The notes below the pieces were generated by a model. The model was not told the DNA's origin. It did no database searches and saw only the letters and a list, made by a program, of their open reading frames with translations. A stretch of DNA of 64,000 nucleotides from Bartonella koehlerae C-29 (GTDB lineage: Bacteria > Pseudomonadota > Alphaproteobacteria > Rhizobiales > Rhizobiaceae): positions 1,246,316 through 1,310,315 of the forward strand of contig NZ_KL407334.1 of the NCBI RefSeq assembly GCF_000706625.1, given 5' to 3'. Within the stretch, counting starts at the first letter, position 1, and each line of letters begins with the position of its first letter. This document shows positions 1-9,828 of this stretch, piece by piece. Made by a program: the position numbers and the translations under genes.

Positions 1-279
1 TTTTAAAATATTTATATTTCTTCTATTATTAACTTTAATTAAGATATTTATTTCAAAACAATTTAATAAACAACATTTATATTGTTTTGATGTTATTTAA
101 TAAATTTATTATACGGAAATAAAGTTTATCTAAAATTATTTAATTTAACAAATATGATAATAAACTACTTACATTATGCTCTTCTATTGTGAAAAAGCAA
201 TTTCCAAAATAAACTTAGGATTATTTTTGAAAAGTTTGGTATTGCCGATTTGACTTAAGTTTCTCTTCATTATAAACAA
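1..279. other. AT-rich DNA at the window edge, no gene seen
   Basis: This stretch is strongly AT-rich with stops in all frames. The decayed restriction-enzyme gene that follows may extend leftward into it, because a type ISP enzyme has more N-terminal sequence than can be read from base 280 on, but I could not align anything here with confidence. Confidence 0.4.
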
Positions 280-2117
280 TGTAATAAAACTCATAACTAT
301 TACGATTGGATGTAGAAGCGTAAAGATTGGAATAAAAATAATGTAAAAATTGATCTGCTACCAAAATGTAGAATAAAGATAGATACATTGCCATTCAGCA
401 TAATTTTCACAAATTAAACCTCAAATTAACTCAAGATATATTCTATAGCTTTATCGCGACATCTAAGAAAAATATTTTTAAATATCACCTCTTGTTTGAT
501 AGAAGCGAAATGGAAGTAAGTGACAACGTTAACGTAATGATTAAAAGACAGAGCAATATCAGTTTATCGGATTGACCTTCATTATATGGAAAACATTTAC
601 AACAAAAAAGAAGTTGTTCCTAAAGCTACAAAAGAGCTTCATTCCTTTCAAGGCAAAGCAATCAAAGAAATTTTTGAGAGTTAACAACAGGTCGTAGCAA
701 GCTTATTATGGCGTATAGAACGTAGAAAAAATCTTTATTAACCTTTAAATAGCGGAAACCCCTACGAAAAAAGGTAGAAGTATTTTATTTCTGCTACCTT
801 CTCTTGCTTTGATATCGCAAACAATAAGAAAACACATAGTGGATACCCAATGCCCATTGCCCATTGCATTCTTTTGCCGTTTGTTTTGATCGGAAAACGG
901 GACAGCGTTTTAAAAATCAAAACAATGTTATCGGAATGGAAACATCAGATTTTGTATTACGAGCAACAACGAATACTCGAAAACTTACGAAAAAAGCTGA
1001 TGTAATAACTATGATATTTTCAACATATCATTTAATACAAATCATTTGTGATAAAACCTTTCGTACAACGGAAGAAACCTTGCTAAAAGATAAAAGTGAA
1101 TCTAACTTTACCAAGGTTTATGACAATAGAATTATTCCGTACAAGAAACATCTGTACATGACAGCAACCACACACATTTTTAGTAACGCTCACCAAAAGC
1201 GAACTGATGAAATTAATGCCGTTTTGATTTCTATGGATGATAAAAAGTTCTACGGTAAACAACTTCATCATTATACATTTGTAGAAGCCGAAGATAATGA
1301 ACTTTTAACGCCTTATAAGATTATTATTGTCTTGGGTATCGATGATGAGTTTATCACTCCAGGAATACGGAATATTATTGTAAATAAAAACTACAAACTT
1401 GATTTTGATGATTCTGCAAAAATATTGACTGCCATAGAGCACTTACCAAAACAGATAAAGCTTATGATTTCACAATACTAAAGATATGGGAGTAAAGAAA
1501 TTTCTGTCTGTCTATCCCGGTGAGATCATAACAAAAGAAGATATCTTTTATTATGTTTACAGTCTCTTACATTCAGAAGATTACCATGCTTATTATGGTA
1601 ATAATTCCTTTAAAAAATTGCCTCATATTCCTTGTGTAAGAAGCACTAAAAATTTTAGGATATTTGTTTACTGTTGGATGAGAACTCTACTATTTGCATG
1701 TGTACTATAAAAGTGTAGAACTTTATCCAGCCACGAGTAAAAAATTCCCTAAGCTTACCGATATCGCTAATCTTGAAAAACTTCACTACGTTACAAAAAT
1801 GAAATTCGCTAGAAACAGTAAAGAAAAAGATAAGCCTCCTTATCTACAACAGCAATATCGTCACAACAGATACCCCTCCTGAAACCTATCAACTACATTG
1901 TTAAATAGTCAATCCACTCTCGCATGAGCTATGGAGTGTCAATATGTTAAGAGCAATAAAATAGAGTGGGCCTGTTAATGATGCTAATTGCTATGCTGTT
2001 AAGACCATTAACAATCTGGCCTATCTATTAGAATCGTTTCAACAAATTATTACAGTAAACTTAGAAACAATGAAAATAGCTAAAAACCTTTCTGAATTAG
2101 AAATTAAAGAAAGTTAA
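280..2117 (+). pseudogene. decayed type ISP restriction enzyme / DEAD-type helicase
   Basis: Pieces of one large type ISP restriction-modification protein can be read in order across shifting frames. At about 400-560 a nuclease-like segment contains QDIFYSFIATSKK. At 610-720 is the degraded Walker A region, KLIMAYRT followed by a stop where KLIMACGTGKT is usual. The frame at 864-1481 holds the helicase core, with SFAVC, FSTYHLIQ, YMTATTHIF and SMDDKKFYG. The frame at 1486-1710 holds ITKEDIFYYVYSLLHS, and 1694-2117 holds the C-terminal coupler, ending near SLETMK-like NLETMKIAKNL. Intact relatives are about 1,600 residues, so the methyltransferase part between the helicase and the C-terminus has been deleted. 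At least five stops or frameshifts make it non-functional. The family assignment rests on recalled sequence similarity; the order of the pieces makes it firm. No methyltransferase or second restriction gene is nearby. Confidence 0.85.
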
Positions 2118-2283
2118 CGAACTAATGAGGCACACTCACTACGATGCGTTCTAGCCTTATAAAAATCTCTTGATAGTACTCTAAAGCTATAGTCTACCCC
2201 TCCCAGTTAAATCGATTATATATATCTTTTCAAGAGACACGTATTTTTTATCTAAAAAATCTTAAAATATAAAACCCTCTATT

Positions 2284-4818
2284 TTATTGTATAAGTGTTT
2301 CTTTAACTTTTAAAGCTAACTGTTTGAGTGTAAATGGCTTAGATAAAAAACTAAAAACAGCATCTTGTGGAAGATTTTTAGAAAAAGCATCTTTTGCATA
2401 CCCAGAAACAAAAATAAATTTGATGTCAGGATAGTTTTTACGCGATTCCTTAAGCAAAGTAGGTCCATCCATTTCTGGCATCACTACATCAGAAATAACA
2501 ATATCCACAGCACCCTTATTTTCTTCAAGAACAGCAAGTGCTTCAACCCCAGTTGCAGCTTCCAAAACAGTATATCCTCTCATTTGAAGCGCTCTCATCC
2601 CACCCATTCTGACAGCATCTTCATCTTCAACAAGCAAAATAGTTGCAGACCCAGTTAAGTCGGTATTTTTGTCCTGCTCTTCACCTTTTTCAATCCGCTG
2701 AGAAACTCCACGGACAGTATTAGGAACATAACGAGGAAGAAAAATATGAAACGTTGTTCCTTCCCCTTCTTTACTATTACAGTAAACATAACCACCTGTC
2801 TGTTTAATAATTCCATAAACCATTGATAAACCAAGCCCGGTTCCTTTTCCAACTTCTTTTGTCGTAAAAAATGGTTCAAACATTTTTTCTTGTACAGCAG
2901 CTGATATACCAGTTCCTGTATCTGAAATAGTCAACTGTACATACTCACCAACTCCAAAACCAACATGATCAAACTCAGCACTTTGTTGCTTTGTAATATT
3001 GTTCGTTGCAATCGTAACAATACCACCATTAGGCATAGCATCACGCGCATTAATAACCAAATTCATAATAACACGCTGGAAAGATGCTTGATCAACTTCA
3101 ACACTCCATAAATCTCTCCCATGAATAATTTTTAACTGAATATTATTGCCTAAAAGAGATAAAATAAGATTGCGAATATCTGACAAAAGTTCTGTAAAAT
3201 CAACTTTTTCCGGTCGCAGCATTTGCTTTCTAGAAAAAGCTAATAATTGCTGTACAAGTGCAGCTGCACGGTTAGCATTATTTCTGATATTAATAAGATC
3301 AGCATATGCTGGATCAAAACTGCGATGTGTATTTAAAAGAAGATCACACGACATCAAAATTGCCGTTAAAACATTATTAAAATCATGTGCAATACCTCCA
3401 GCCAGCTGCCCAACAGCTTGCATTTTCTGACTTTGCATCATTTTATCTTCAAGCGTTTTTTGTTCTGTTGTTTCTATAACAGAGATAATGATCAAATCTT
3501 GTAATGCATCATCATGATATGGCGTAGGCATAATATGGAGACGCAAATGGCGTTCTTCACTATTTTCTAAAACTGTTTCTATTGAAATAGAATAATTTTT
3601 ATTTGTCGTAATTTTCAAAAACGCACGCTCTAGCTGCATATGATCACGGCGAGATATGACATCATAAAGATTAATATTGCCCGTACATCCCATCAATGAT
3701 GAAAAAGCATTATTCATGTGAAGCAATTGTCCTGCCTGCTTTACCACCGCTATTGCAAATGGACTCGCATCAAAATACTCTACTAAGGCACTGGGTAATT
3801 TTAATTGATCATCGTTTTCTTCTTTTTGTATTTTCTGTGGGATTACCACAATACGATAAATGGCCTCGTCCTCTAAGAGAGAAGAAGCACACATAAAACA
3901 ATTCAAGATTTTCAAACCAGTTTCTGAACTTAAAGATAAGGAAAATCTATAAGGTAAAGAGTACCCTAAACTTTGATATTTGTTATTTTGTAAACAAATA
4001 TCACTCCATGAGCTATTAGCTCCAACGTTATCAAATAATTGATCAAAACTATATTTCCCAACAATAAAATTCGCCAAATCAATTGAAAACCATTCGGCAA
4101 AAATCGCATTTGCATAAAGAATCGTTCCCTGTGTATTAACAGATAAAAAACCAACAGGTCCTTGATCTAAGTGATTGATAGCTTCTTGGAGATTTGAGAA
4201 AAAAACTTCACGACACTCCTGCAAATGTGAAATATCGGCAATACGCCAAAATAAAAGCTTTTTTCTTCGCTTTGCCATTGGTTGAACAGAGATATTATAC
4301 CAAACGGAGTTTTTTTGTTGTGAATGTATAAAAATCGGCTGTTCCACCCTTAATTCTTCTTGTGCAGCAAGATCACTACATGCTGCAACTTTTAAGCGAT
4401 ACGCCAGCGCACCAGCTCCAGGAAGATCAGCAATGACCGCATAACAAGAAGAATCAGGCTTATAGGTAAGGATTTTTCGATAATTTTGATTAGAATAATA
4501 AACAAAACCGGACAAATCAGAGATAATAATTGCATCATCGGTATTATTAAAGATGCTGAAATCAAAGTCTTCATATAACGATACTGCATTATATCTCAAA
4601 ATCCCCATTCCAATCAGAACAAGTGCAGCAACCCCTATAATTGCTAAAGCCAAAAAAGATATCACCGTAGCCTTTTGTAAAAAGCCCTGCGGATAAAAAA
4701 AACCTAAAAGACCTATAATGAAGAGAAAAGCTATTACAAAAACAACACGAAGAATGAGAGCTCCTCGATATACAAAAGAAGATGATGATCTCTCAATATT
4801 CTCAAAACCTGTATCCAT
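2284..4818 (-). CDS. cckA: hybrid sensor histidine kinase CckA
   Basis: This membrane-bound hybrid kinase feeds phosphate through ChpT to CtrA in the alphaproteobacterial cell-cycle phosphorelay. The 844 residues begin with two membrane helices (about 22-42 and 50-73), followed by PAS-like sensor segments (about 80-200, 205-325 and 340-450). The HisKA box GGIAHDFNN carries the phospho-acceptor His478. The ATPase domain has the N box (Asn586 and Asn590), DTGTG (Asp633) and GKGTGLGLS. A C-terminal receiver (about 725-844) has the acidic pocket at 731-734, the phospho-acceptor Asp777, Ser805 and Lys827. All catalytic residues are present. The gene stands alone on the minus strand, back to back with a FliO-like gene. 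CckA is essential in most alphaproteobacteria, so it should be functional. ChpT and CtrA are not in this window. Confidence 0.95.
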   Translation of the reverse strand: MDTGFENIERSSSSFVYRGALILRVVFVIAFLFIIGLLGFFYPQGFLQKATVISFLALAIIGVAALVLIGMGILRYNAVSLYEDFDFSIFNNTDDAIIISDLSGFVYYSNQNYRKILTYKPDSSCYAVIADLPGAGALAYRLKVAACSDLAAQEELRVEQPIFIHSQQKNSVWYNISVQPMAKRRKKLLFWRIADISHLQECREVFFSNLQEAINHLDQGPVGFLSVNTQGTILYANAIFAEWFSIDLANFIVGKYSFDQLFDNVGANSSWSDICLQNNKYQSLGYSLPYRFSLSLSSETGLKILNCFMCASSLLEDEAIYRIVVIPQKIQKEENDDQLKLPSALVEYFDASPFAIAVVKQAGQLLHMNNAFSSLMGCTGNINLYDVISRRDHMQLERAFLKITTNKNYSISIETVLENSEERHLRLHIMPTPYHDDALQDLIIISVIETTEQKTLEDKMMQSQKMQAVGQLAGGIAHDFNNVLTAILMSCDLLLNTHRSFDPAYADLINIRNNANRAAALVQQLLAFSRKQMLRPEKVDFTELLSDIRNLILSLLGNNIQLKIIHGRDLWSVEVDQASFQRVIMNLVINARDAMPNGGIVTIATNNITKQQSAEFDHVGFGVGEYVQLTISDTGTGISAAVQEKMFEPFFTTKEVGKGTGLGLSMVYGIIKQTGGYVYCNSKEGEGTTFHIFLPRYVPNTVRGVSQRIEKGEEQDKNTDLTGSATILLVEDEDAVRMGGMRALQMRGYTVLEAATGVEALAVLEENKGAVDIVISDVVMPEMDGPTLLKESRKNYPDIKFIFVSGYAKDAFSKNLPQDAVFSFLSKPFTLKQLALKVKETLIQ

Positions 4819-5028
4819 CTCACTTTGCCTTGATTATGGGCGTTTCTTATGCCACAAATTACCTCTATAATCACCGTTATGAAGTATATACAAAAGAATA
4901 TCCACTGAAGAAAAATCACTCAATATTTAAAAATCTTGTTTTATACTATAATTGGACCTTTTAAGTGTATCTTTACAAATTTATTTCAATAAAAAATAGT
5001 ATTTCCATTACAGAATGGGAGAGAATTT

Positions 5029-5550
5029 ATGTATGTATGGTTATCAAGCCAAATAGGCACATCCGCAGCTAACATAATCACAAGCCTTGCATTTTTTATC
5101 ATAATAATTTCTGCAATAGCAGCAATTATTTTGCTTTTACGTCGTTCAAATACAAGAGGATTCAGTATCAACAGAAAAAAGCATCTACCGAGATTAACTC
5201 TGTGCGATACCATTTCTATTGATCGCACACGTCGTCTTATTTTAGTACGTTGCGATAACAGAGAGCATTTGCTTCTTATTGGTGGATTAACAGACGTTGT
5301 TGTAGAATCCAATATTATCAATACATCTATCATACAAAAAAGAAAGACTCAGCAAATATTAACAACAACAGAAGCCAATCAAAACCTAAACATTTCAGAA
5401 AAAAAACCTTCTTTCATAAGTGAAAAAGAGCATACGCAAGACTCTCTCTCCGCTCGTTTTATGAAAAAACAAGTAGAAGATTCAGCAATTACCGCTGAAA
5501 TTGAAGGACGGCAAGAACCATCTTTATTTATCCCTCTTCCCAAAAAATAA
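5029..5550 (+). CDS. FliO-like small membrane protein
   Basis: This 173-residue protein has one N-terminal membrane helix (about 17-38, very Ile/Ala-rich), a basic stop-transfer segment, and a compact domain containing LTLCDTISIDRTRRLILVR and EHLLLIGG. This layout is that of the FliO/MopB family, which supports the flagellar type III export gate. The last 60 residues are polar and probably disordered. The start is supported by GGGAGAG upstream of the ATG. No flagellar gene lies nearby. In Rhizobiales a gene of this type commonly sits beside cckA and dksA, away from the flagellar cluster, so a role outside flagella is possible; that is inference. I leave the symbol blank because a true fliO role cannot be shown from this sequence. 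Confidence 0.7.
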   Translation: MYVWLSSQIGTSAANIITSLAFFIIIISAIAAIILLLRRSNTRGFSINRKKHLPRLTLCDTISIDRTRRLILVRCDNREHLLLIGGLTDVVVESNIINTSIIQKRKTQQILTTTEANQNLNISEKKPSFISEKEHTQDSLSARFMKKQVEDSAITAEIEGRQEPSLFIPLPKK

Positions 5551-5602
5551 AACAAATAATTCTAGCACCGTACATTTCATGTGTTCACCATCGAAATCGC
5601 TT

Positions 5603-6019
5603 TTAATCGTCGCGGTAAATTCTTTCGCGTCGTTCGTGGCGTTCTTGTGCTTCTAATGACAAAACTGCAATCGGTCGAGCTTCAAGACGCTTTATACTAA
5701 TAGGTTCGCCAGTTTCCTCACAAAAACCGTAAGTGCCGTTATCGATGCGCTCTAAAGCAGCATCTATTTTTGAAATGAGCTTTCTCTGACGATCACGAGC
5801 ACGTAATTCAATTGTACGATCAGTTTCACAAGATGCTCTATCCGTTAAATCGGGTTGACTAGCATTCTCTTCCTGCAAATTTTCTAAAGTTTCACGTGCT
5901 TCCCTTAATATATCATTTCTCCAAGAAACCAATTTAGCACGGAAATACGCCCTTTGCCGTTCATTCATAAAAGGTTCATCTTCACTAGGACGATATTGAC
6001 CATCAATCTCTTCGCTCAT
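5603..6019 (-). CDS. dksA: RNA polymerase-binding transcription factor DksA
   Basis: DksA binds the secondary channel of RNA polymerase and, with ppGpp, resets transcription of rRNA and stress genes. The 138 residues contain the long coiled coil, with the tip sequence QPDLTDRAS including Asp57 and Asp60 (equivalent to the two tip aspartates of the E. coli protein), then the ELRARDRQRKL return helix. The C-terminal zinc-finger fold keeps only one of four cysteines: the positions are Cys100, Thr103, Ser121 and Ala124. Alphaproteobacterial DksA proteins are often cysteine-poor and are thought not to need zinc. A GGAGG ribosome site lies 11 bases before the ATG. The gene is convergent with the FliO-like gene and has a 330-base upstream region. 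Confidence 0.93.
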   Translation of the reverse strand: MSEEIDGQYRPSEDEPFMNERQRAYFRAKLVSWRNDILREARETLENLQEENASQPDLTDRASCETDRTIELRARDRQRKLISKIDAALERIDNGTYGFCEETGEPISIKRLEARPIAVLSLEAQERHERRERIYRDD

Positions 6020-6350
6020 GCCATAAAAACCTCCATATATGGTATGTGCGGTCTATATATTGTTCAACACCGATCAACACAAGTGTAAAATGTTTTTTTA
6101 TAACAACCTAAAAATGTGTTTAAAGCCACTTTTTAAGTTTTTAGCCACTTTTTTGCATAAAATACATTCTTTTGAGGGAATGAAAGTTTAGGGATTCTCC
6201 TAATATATCCCGTTTCCAGACATACTCCAAAACCTATAAAATAGGAAAATGCAAACATTGGAAATCAAACGAATAATTTTACCCCTTATTGAGCTAATAA
6301 TCCAAATGTAACAACAACAAATCATCCTAATACTTAAAAAATAAAAATCT
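6020..6350. other. dksA upstream region with a short direct repeat
   Basis: This gap separates dksA from the flavin reductase stop codon and must hold the dksA promoter, read leftwards. AGCCACTTTTT occurs twice, at 6124-6134 and 6143-6153, a 19-base offset that places both copies on nearly the same DNA face. The rest is AT-rich without a reading frame. A regulatory role for the repeat is only a suggestion. Confidence 0.4.
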
Positions 6351-6893
6351 TTATAACGGCAGAGTATGATATCTACGATTCAAATACGTCAAAGCATCTT
6401 TCTCTTGATTACGGTTAATTGCAACAACCTTACCAATCAAAACGTAATGAGTTGCATGCTCATGCCAACAAATTAACCGACAATCAAATGATGCTAAAGC
6501 ATCTGAAAGACTAGGTGCACCAGTCTGTAAAGTCCCCCATTGCGCTTTATCAAAACATTCAATTCCTGTATAATTGTAACGCCCAGAAAAAATATCAGCT
6601 AGTGGACGGTGTCTTCCGGCCAAACTATTCACACAAAAGTTCCCATTTTCTATAAATGACTGATTCTTGAGGTTATGGCGCATGAGGCAAACAAGAAGTG
6701 TTGGAGGATCATCAGATAAAGAACAACATGCTGAAATTGTCACCCCACGCTTTCCCTTAATGCCATTTGTTGTCACAATGTGTACAGCTCCTGCAAAATG
6801 ACTCATCGCATCTCGGTATTCTTGTGAAGAAACAGTAACAATATGTTGAATTTTAGGCATTAAATGTGCCGTATGATTAGACATCTCTTTCAT
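6351..6893 (-). CDS. flavin reductase family protein (FMN-binding split barrel)
   Basis: Such proteins bind FMN and use NAD(P)H to supply reduced flavin to a partner monooxygenase, or act as stand-alone flavoenzymes. The 180 residues match the flavin reductase-like split barrel: FAGAVHIVTTNG near residue 34, TISACCSLSDDPPTLLVCL as the flavin-binding strand-loop, then FCVNSLAGRH and a C-terminal YVLIGKVVAI strand. The usual Ser/Thr after the GVT motif is present (RGVTISA). No partner oxygenase gene is adjacent; the nearest is the FAD monooxygenase at 28.2 kb, which belongs to a class that does not need a separate reductase. The start could also be the ATG three codons in. The substrate is unknown. 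Confidence 0.8.
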   Translation of the reverse strand: MKEMSNHTAHLMPKIQHIVTVSSQEYRDAMSHFAGAVHIVTTNGIKGKRGVTISACCSLSDDPPTLLVCLMRHNLKNQSFIENGNFCVNSLAGRHRPLADIFSGRYNYTGIECFDKAQWGTLQTGAPSLSDALASFDCRLICWHEHATHYVLIGKVVAINRNQEKDALTYLNRRYHTLPL

Positions 6894-7029
6894 TTACATA
6901 GCTTTAAAATTTCAAATAATATTTCCACAAAAAGATCTATTACAAATACTCCTTCTTTTATGTCATAACACAAATAATATTTTAGTCTACAAAACACCAT
7001 GCTAAAAAGAGCCAATCAAGGAGACCTTA

Positions 7030-7704
7030 ATGCCTCGTTCTCATCTCATTGCACCTTCACTCTTGGCTTCTAATTTTTCTAAACTTGGGCAAGAAGTATT
7101 AGATGTTGTTGATGCTGGAGCAAACTGGCTCCATCTCGATATTATGGACGGTCACTTTGTTCCGAATATCACTTTTGGTCCCAATACCGTCAAGGCACTG
7201 CGCCCGTTAACCAAAGCAATATTTGACGTCCATCTCATGATCGCACCGGCAGATCCTTATTTGGAAGCCTTTGCAAAAGCGGGTGCAGATATCATAACCA
7301 TTCACGCTGAAGCTGGCCTTCATCTTCATCGTTCAATCCAAAAAATTAAAGAAATGGGAAAAAAAGCAGGAATTGCAATCAATCCAAGCACACCAGAACA
7401 TGTGCTTGAGTATTTGCTCGATCAATTAGATCTAATCCTCATCATGACAGTTAATCCTGGTTTTGGCGGACAAAATTTTATTTCAGAAATAAAAGATAAA
7501 ATCAAACGAGTCAAAAGCATGATTGCTCATCGACCTATTGATCTAGAAGTTGATGGCGGTATCACTGTTGATACAATCGGAATAACTGCAAAAGCTGGTG
7601 CAAATGTATTTGTTGCAGGTTCTGCAATTTATAAAGATGGAAACAAAGAGCTTTACAAAACACGCATTAACGCATTGCGCCAAGCCGCGATCCTCTCACA
7701 ATAA
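7030..7704 (+). CDS. rpe: ribulose-phosphate 3-epimerase
   Basis: Rpe interconverts D-ribulose 5-phosphate and D-xylulose 5-phosphate in the pentose phosphate pathway. The 224-residue TIM barrel has all family landmarks: APSLLASNF at the N-terminus, [17 protein letters not shown] with the metal-binding His and catalytic Asp, DVHLM, the [12 protein letters not shown] phosphate-binding stretch and LEVDGGI with the second catalytic Asp. Length is normal for the family. AAGGAG sits just upstream of the ATG. It is followed after 10 bases by purB, so the two are probably co-transcribed, linking ribose-phosphate supply to purine synthesis. Confidence 0.96.
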   Translation: MPRSHLIAPSLLASNFSKLGQEVLDVVDAGANWLHLDIMDGHFVPNITFGPNTVKALRPLTKAIFDVHLMIAPADPYLEAFAKAGADIITIHAEAGLHLHRSIQKIKEMGKKAGIAINPSTPEHVLEYLLDQLDLILIMTVNPGFGGQNFISEIKDKIKRVKSMIAHRPIDLEVDGGITVDTIGITAKAGANVFVAGSAIYKDGNKELYKTRINALRQAAILSQ

Positions 7705-7714
7705 GGAAAAAATT

Positions 7715-9019
7715 ATGATAGCACGTTATTCCCGCCCTGAAATGGTAACAATTTGGTCACCCAAAACGAAATATCGCATTTGGTTTGAAATCGAAGCACA
7801 TGCCTGTGACGCATTAGCTAAACTAGGTATTATTCCTAAAGAAACAGCAAAGGTGATTTGGGAAAAAGGAAAAGTAGCCGAATTTGATGTCAATCGCATT
7901 AATGAAATTGAAGCAATCACTAAGCATGATGTTATAGCATTTCTAACCCACTTAGCTGAATTTATTGGTCCAGAAGCACGTTTTGTCCACCAAGGCATGA
8001 CATCGTCAGATGTTCTAGATACAACGCTTAATATTCAGCTAATGCGTGCCAGTGATATTCTGCTAAAAGACATAGATCAACTTCTGGAAGCATTAAAAAA
8101 ACGTGCTTTTGAACATAAAGAGACAATCACCATTGGGCGGAGTCATGGCATTCATGCTGAACCAATAACATTTGGTATCAAGTTCGCTCTTGCATATGCT
8201 GAATTTTCAAGATGTCGTAAACGTCTTCTTGCTGCACGGGAAGAAATTTCTACTTGTGCTATTTCAGGAGCTGTAGGGACTTTTGCAAACATTGACCCAC
8301 GCGTTGAAGAACATGTAGCAACAGCATTGGGATTACGTATTGAACCAGTTTCCACCCAAGTGATACCACGCGATCGCCACGCCATGTTTTTTGCAACGCT
8401 TGGTGTTATTGCTTCATCTATTGAAAGATTAGCCATAGAAATACGTCATCTACAACGAACAGAAGTTCTTGAAGCAGAAGAACATTTTTCACCAGGGCAA
8501 AAAGGTTCATCGGCTATGCCCCATAAACGTAATCCTGTTTTAACAGAAAATTTAACGGGATTAGCACGTATGGTGCGTGCATTTGTAATACCTGCCATGG
8601 AAAATGTAGCACTTTGGCATGAACGCGATATTTCTCACTCCTCTGTTGAGCGTTATATTGGCCCTGATGCGACCATCACACTTGATTTTGCTCTTGCTCG
8701 ACTCACATCCGTTATTGAAAATTTAATTGTCTATCCAGAAAATATGCAAAAAAATCTCAATAAATTTCGAGGACTTGTTCATTCACAGCGTGTGCTTTTA
8801 GCACTCACACAAGCTGGAGTAAGTCGCGAAGATTCCTACCGGATTGTACAACGAAATGCGATGAAAGTTTGGGAACAAGGAAAAGATTTTCTAGAAGAAT
8901 TACTTTACGATAAAGATGTTACAAAAGCTTTAAGTGAAGAAGAACTTCGCGAAAAATTTGATCTTTCTTACCACACCAAACATATCAACACAATTTTTAA
9001 CCGCGTTTTTGGGGAATAA
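7715..9019 (+). CDS. purB: adenylosuccinate lyase
   Basis: PurB removes fumarate twice in purine synthesis, from SAICAR and from adenylosuccinate. The 434-residue protein starts MIARYSRPEMVTIWS, a typical PurB N-terminus; a longer open frame upstream overlaps rpe and is not used. An AAGGAAA ribosome site precedes this ATG. Recognisable motifs are TSSDVLDTT, GRSHGIHAEP with the catalytic His region, and the fumarate lyase signature GSSAMPHKRNP with the catalytic Ser loop. It lies 10 bases after rpe and heads the purine block that continues with purC, purS, purQ and purL. Confidence 0.97.
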   Translation: MIARYSRPEMVTIWSPKTKYRIWFEIEAHACDALAKLGIIPKETAKVIWEKGKVAEFDVNRINEIEAITKHDVIAFLTHLAEFIGPEARFVHQGMTSSDVLDTTLNIQLMRASDILLKDIDQLLEALKKRAFEHKETITIGRSHGIHAEPITFGIKFALAYAEFSRCRKRLLAAREEISTCAISGAVGTFANIDPRVEEHVATALGLRIEPVSTQVIPRDRHAMFFATLGVIASSIERLAIEIRHLQRTEVLEAEEHFSPGQKGSSAMPHKRNPVLTENLTGLARMVRAFVIPAMENVALWHERDISHSSVERYIGPDATITLDFALARLTSVIENLIVYPENMQKNLNKFRGLVHSQRVLLALTQAGVSREDSYRIVQRNAMKVWEQGKDFLEELLYDKDVTKALSEEELREKFDLSYHTKHINTIFNRVFGE

Positions 9020-9106
9020 AAAAATTGTATAGCTTGCATATACAAGGAACAAGCATAATGTCTTCACCCTATGAGACAAAATCTGTTGTAATGAGAGAAA
9101 CAATTC

Positions 9107-9655
9107 ATGAAAGCAAATCAACTCGATATTCTTATTGTTCCTGGCTACGAAGGATCTGGTCCTGATCATTGGCAAACACGATGGGAAAAAAAATTGTCTA
9201 CAGCTCGTCGTGTTCAACAAACTCATTGGTCAAAACCTGTGTGTGAGGAATGGGTTAATGAGGTTAAAATTGCCATTTCACAAGCTCAAAAACCCGTTGT
9301 AATTATTGCCCATTCATTAGGAGTTCCGACAGCTATTCATGCAACGCTACAAAACGCAGAAAAAGTTTGTGGCGCCTTTTTTGTTGCTCCTCCAGATGTA
9401 AGCGATGAAAAAATACGTCCAAAATATTTAATGACATTTTGTCCTTATCATTGCAAAAAATTAGCCTTTCCCTCTGTAGTCATAGCCAGCCGCAATGATG
9501 AATTGTGCCAATTCTCAGTCGCAAAAAAACTTGCTGCTGATTGGGGAGCATTTTTTGTTGACGCCGGACAATCTGGGCATATTAATGTAGAATCTGGGCA
9601 CGGACCTTGGCCCGAAGGACTTATGCTTTTCTCCCATTTTCTTGCGAAAATTTAA
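9107..9655 (+). CDS. RBBP9/YdeN family alpha/beta hydrolase
   Basis: This 182-residue protein belongs to the small RBBP9/YdeN serine hydrolases. The start LDILIVPGYEGSGPDHWQ is characteristic, the nucleophile elbow is AHSLG with the catalytic Ser, and late Asp (SRNDELC) and His (SGHINVESGHGPWPEG) complete the triad. It is cytosolic, with no signal peptide. The substrate is unknown; the family includes esterases and peptidases. It sits between purB and purC on the same strand. In several other Rhizobiales a small DUF1476 gene is found at this position, as far as I recall, so the hydrolase may be a lineage-specific arrangement. It has no known role in purine synthesis. Confidence 0.85.
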   Translation: MKANQLDILIVPGYEGSGPDHWQTRWEKKLSTARRVQQTHWSKPVCEEWVNEVKIAISQAQKPVVIIAHSLGVPTAIHATLQNAEKVCGAFFVAPPDVSDEKIRPKYLMTFCPYHCKKLAFPSVVIASRNDELCQFSVAKKLAADWGAFFVDAGQSGHINVESGHGPWPEGLMLFSHFLAKI

Positions 9656-9828
9656 TCCCATAGAGATAATTTTCTTTACTATGTCTCTTTAATCTTATTC
9701 CTCTTTTAATAAGAGCTCAATAATAAAAAAATTATGAAATATTATAGCAATCATTGAGAATTTATGCCAATTAGGATAATATTATTTATCAATGTTATTC
9801 AAAACCTCTCAAATAATAGAGAATTATA

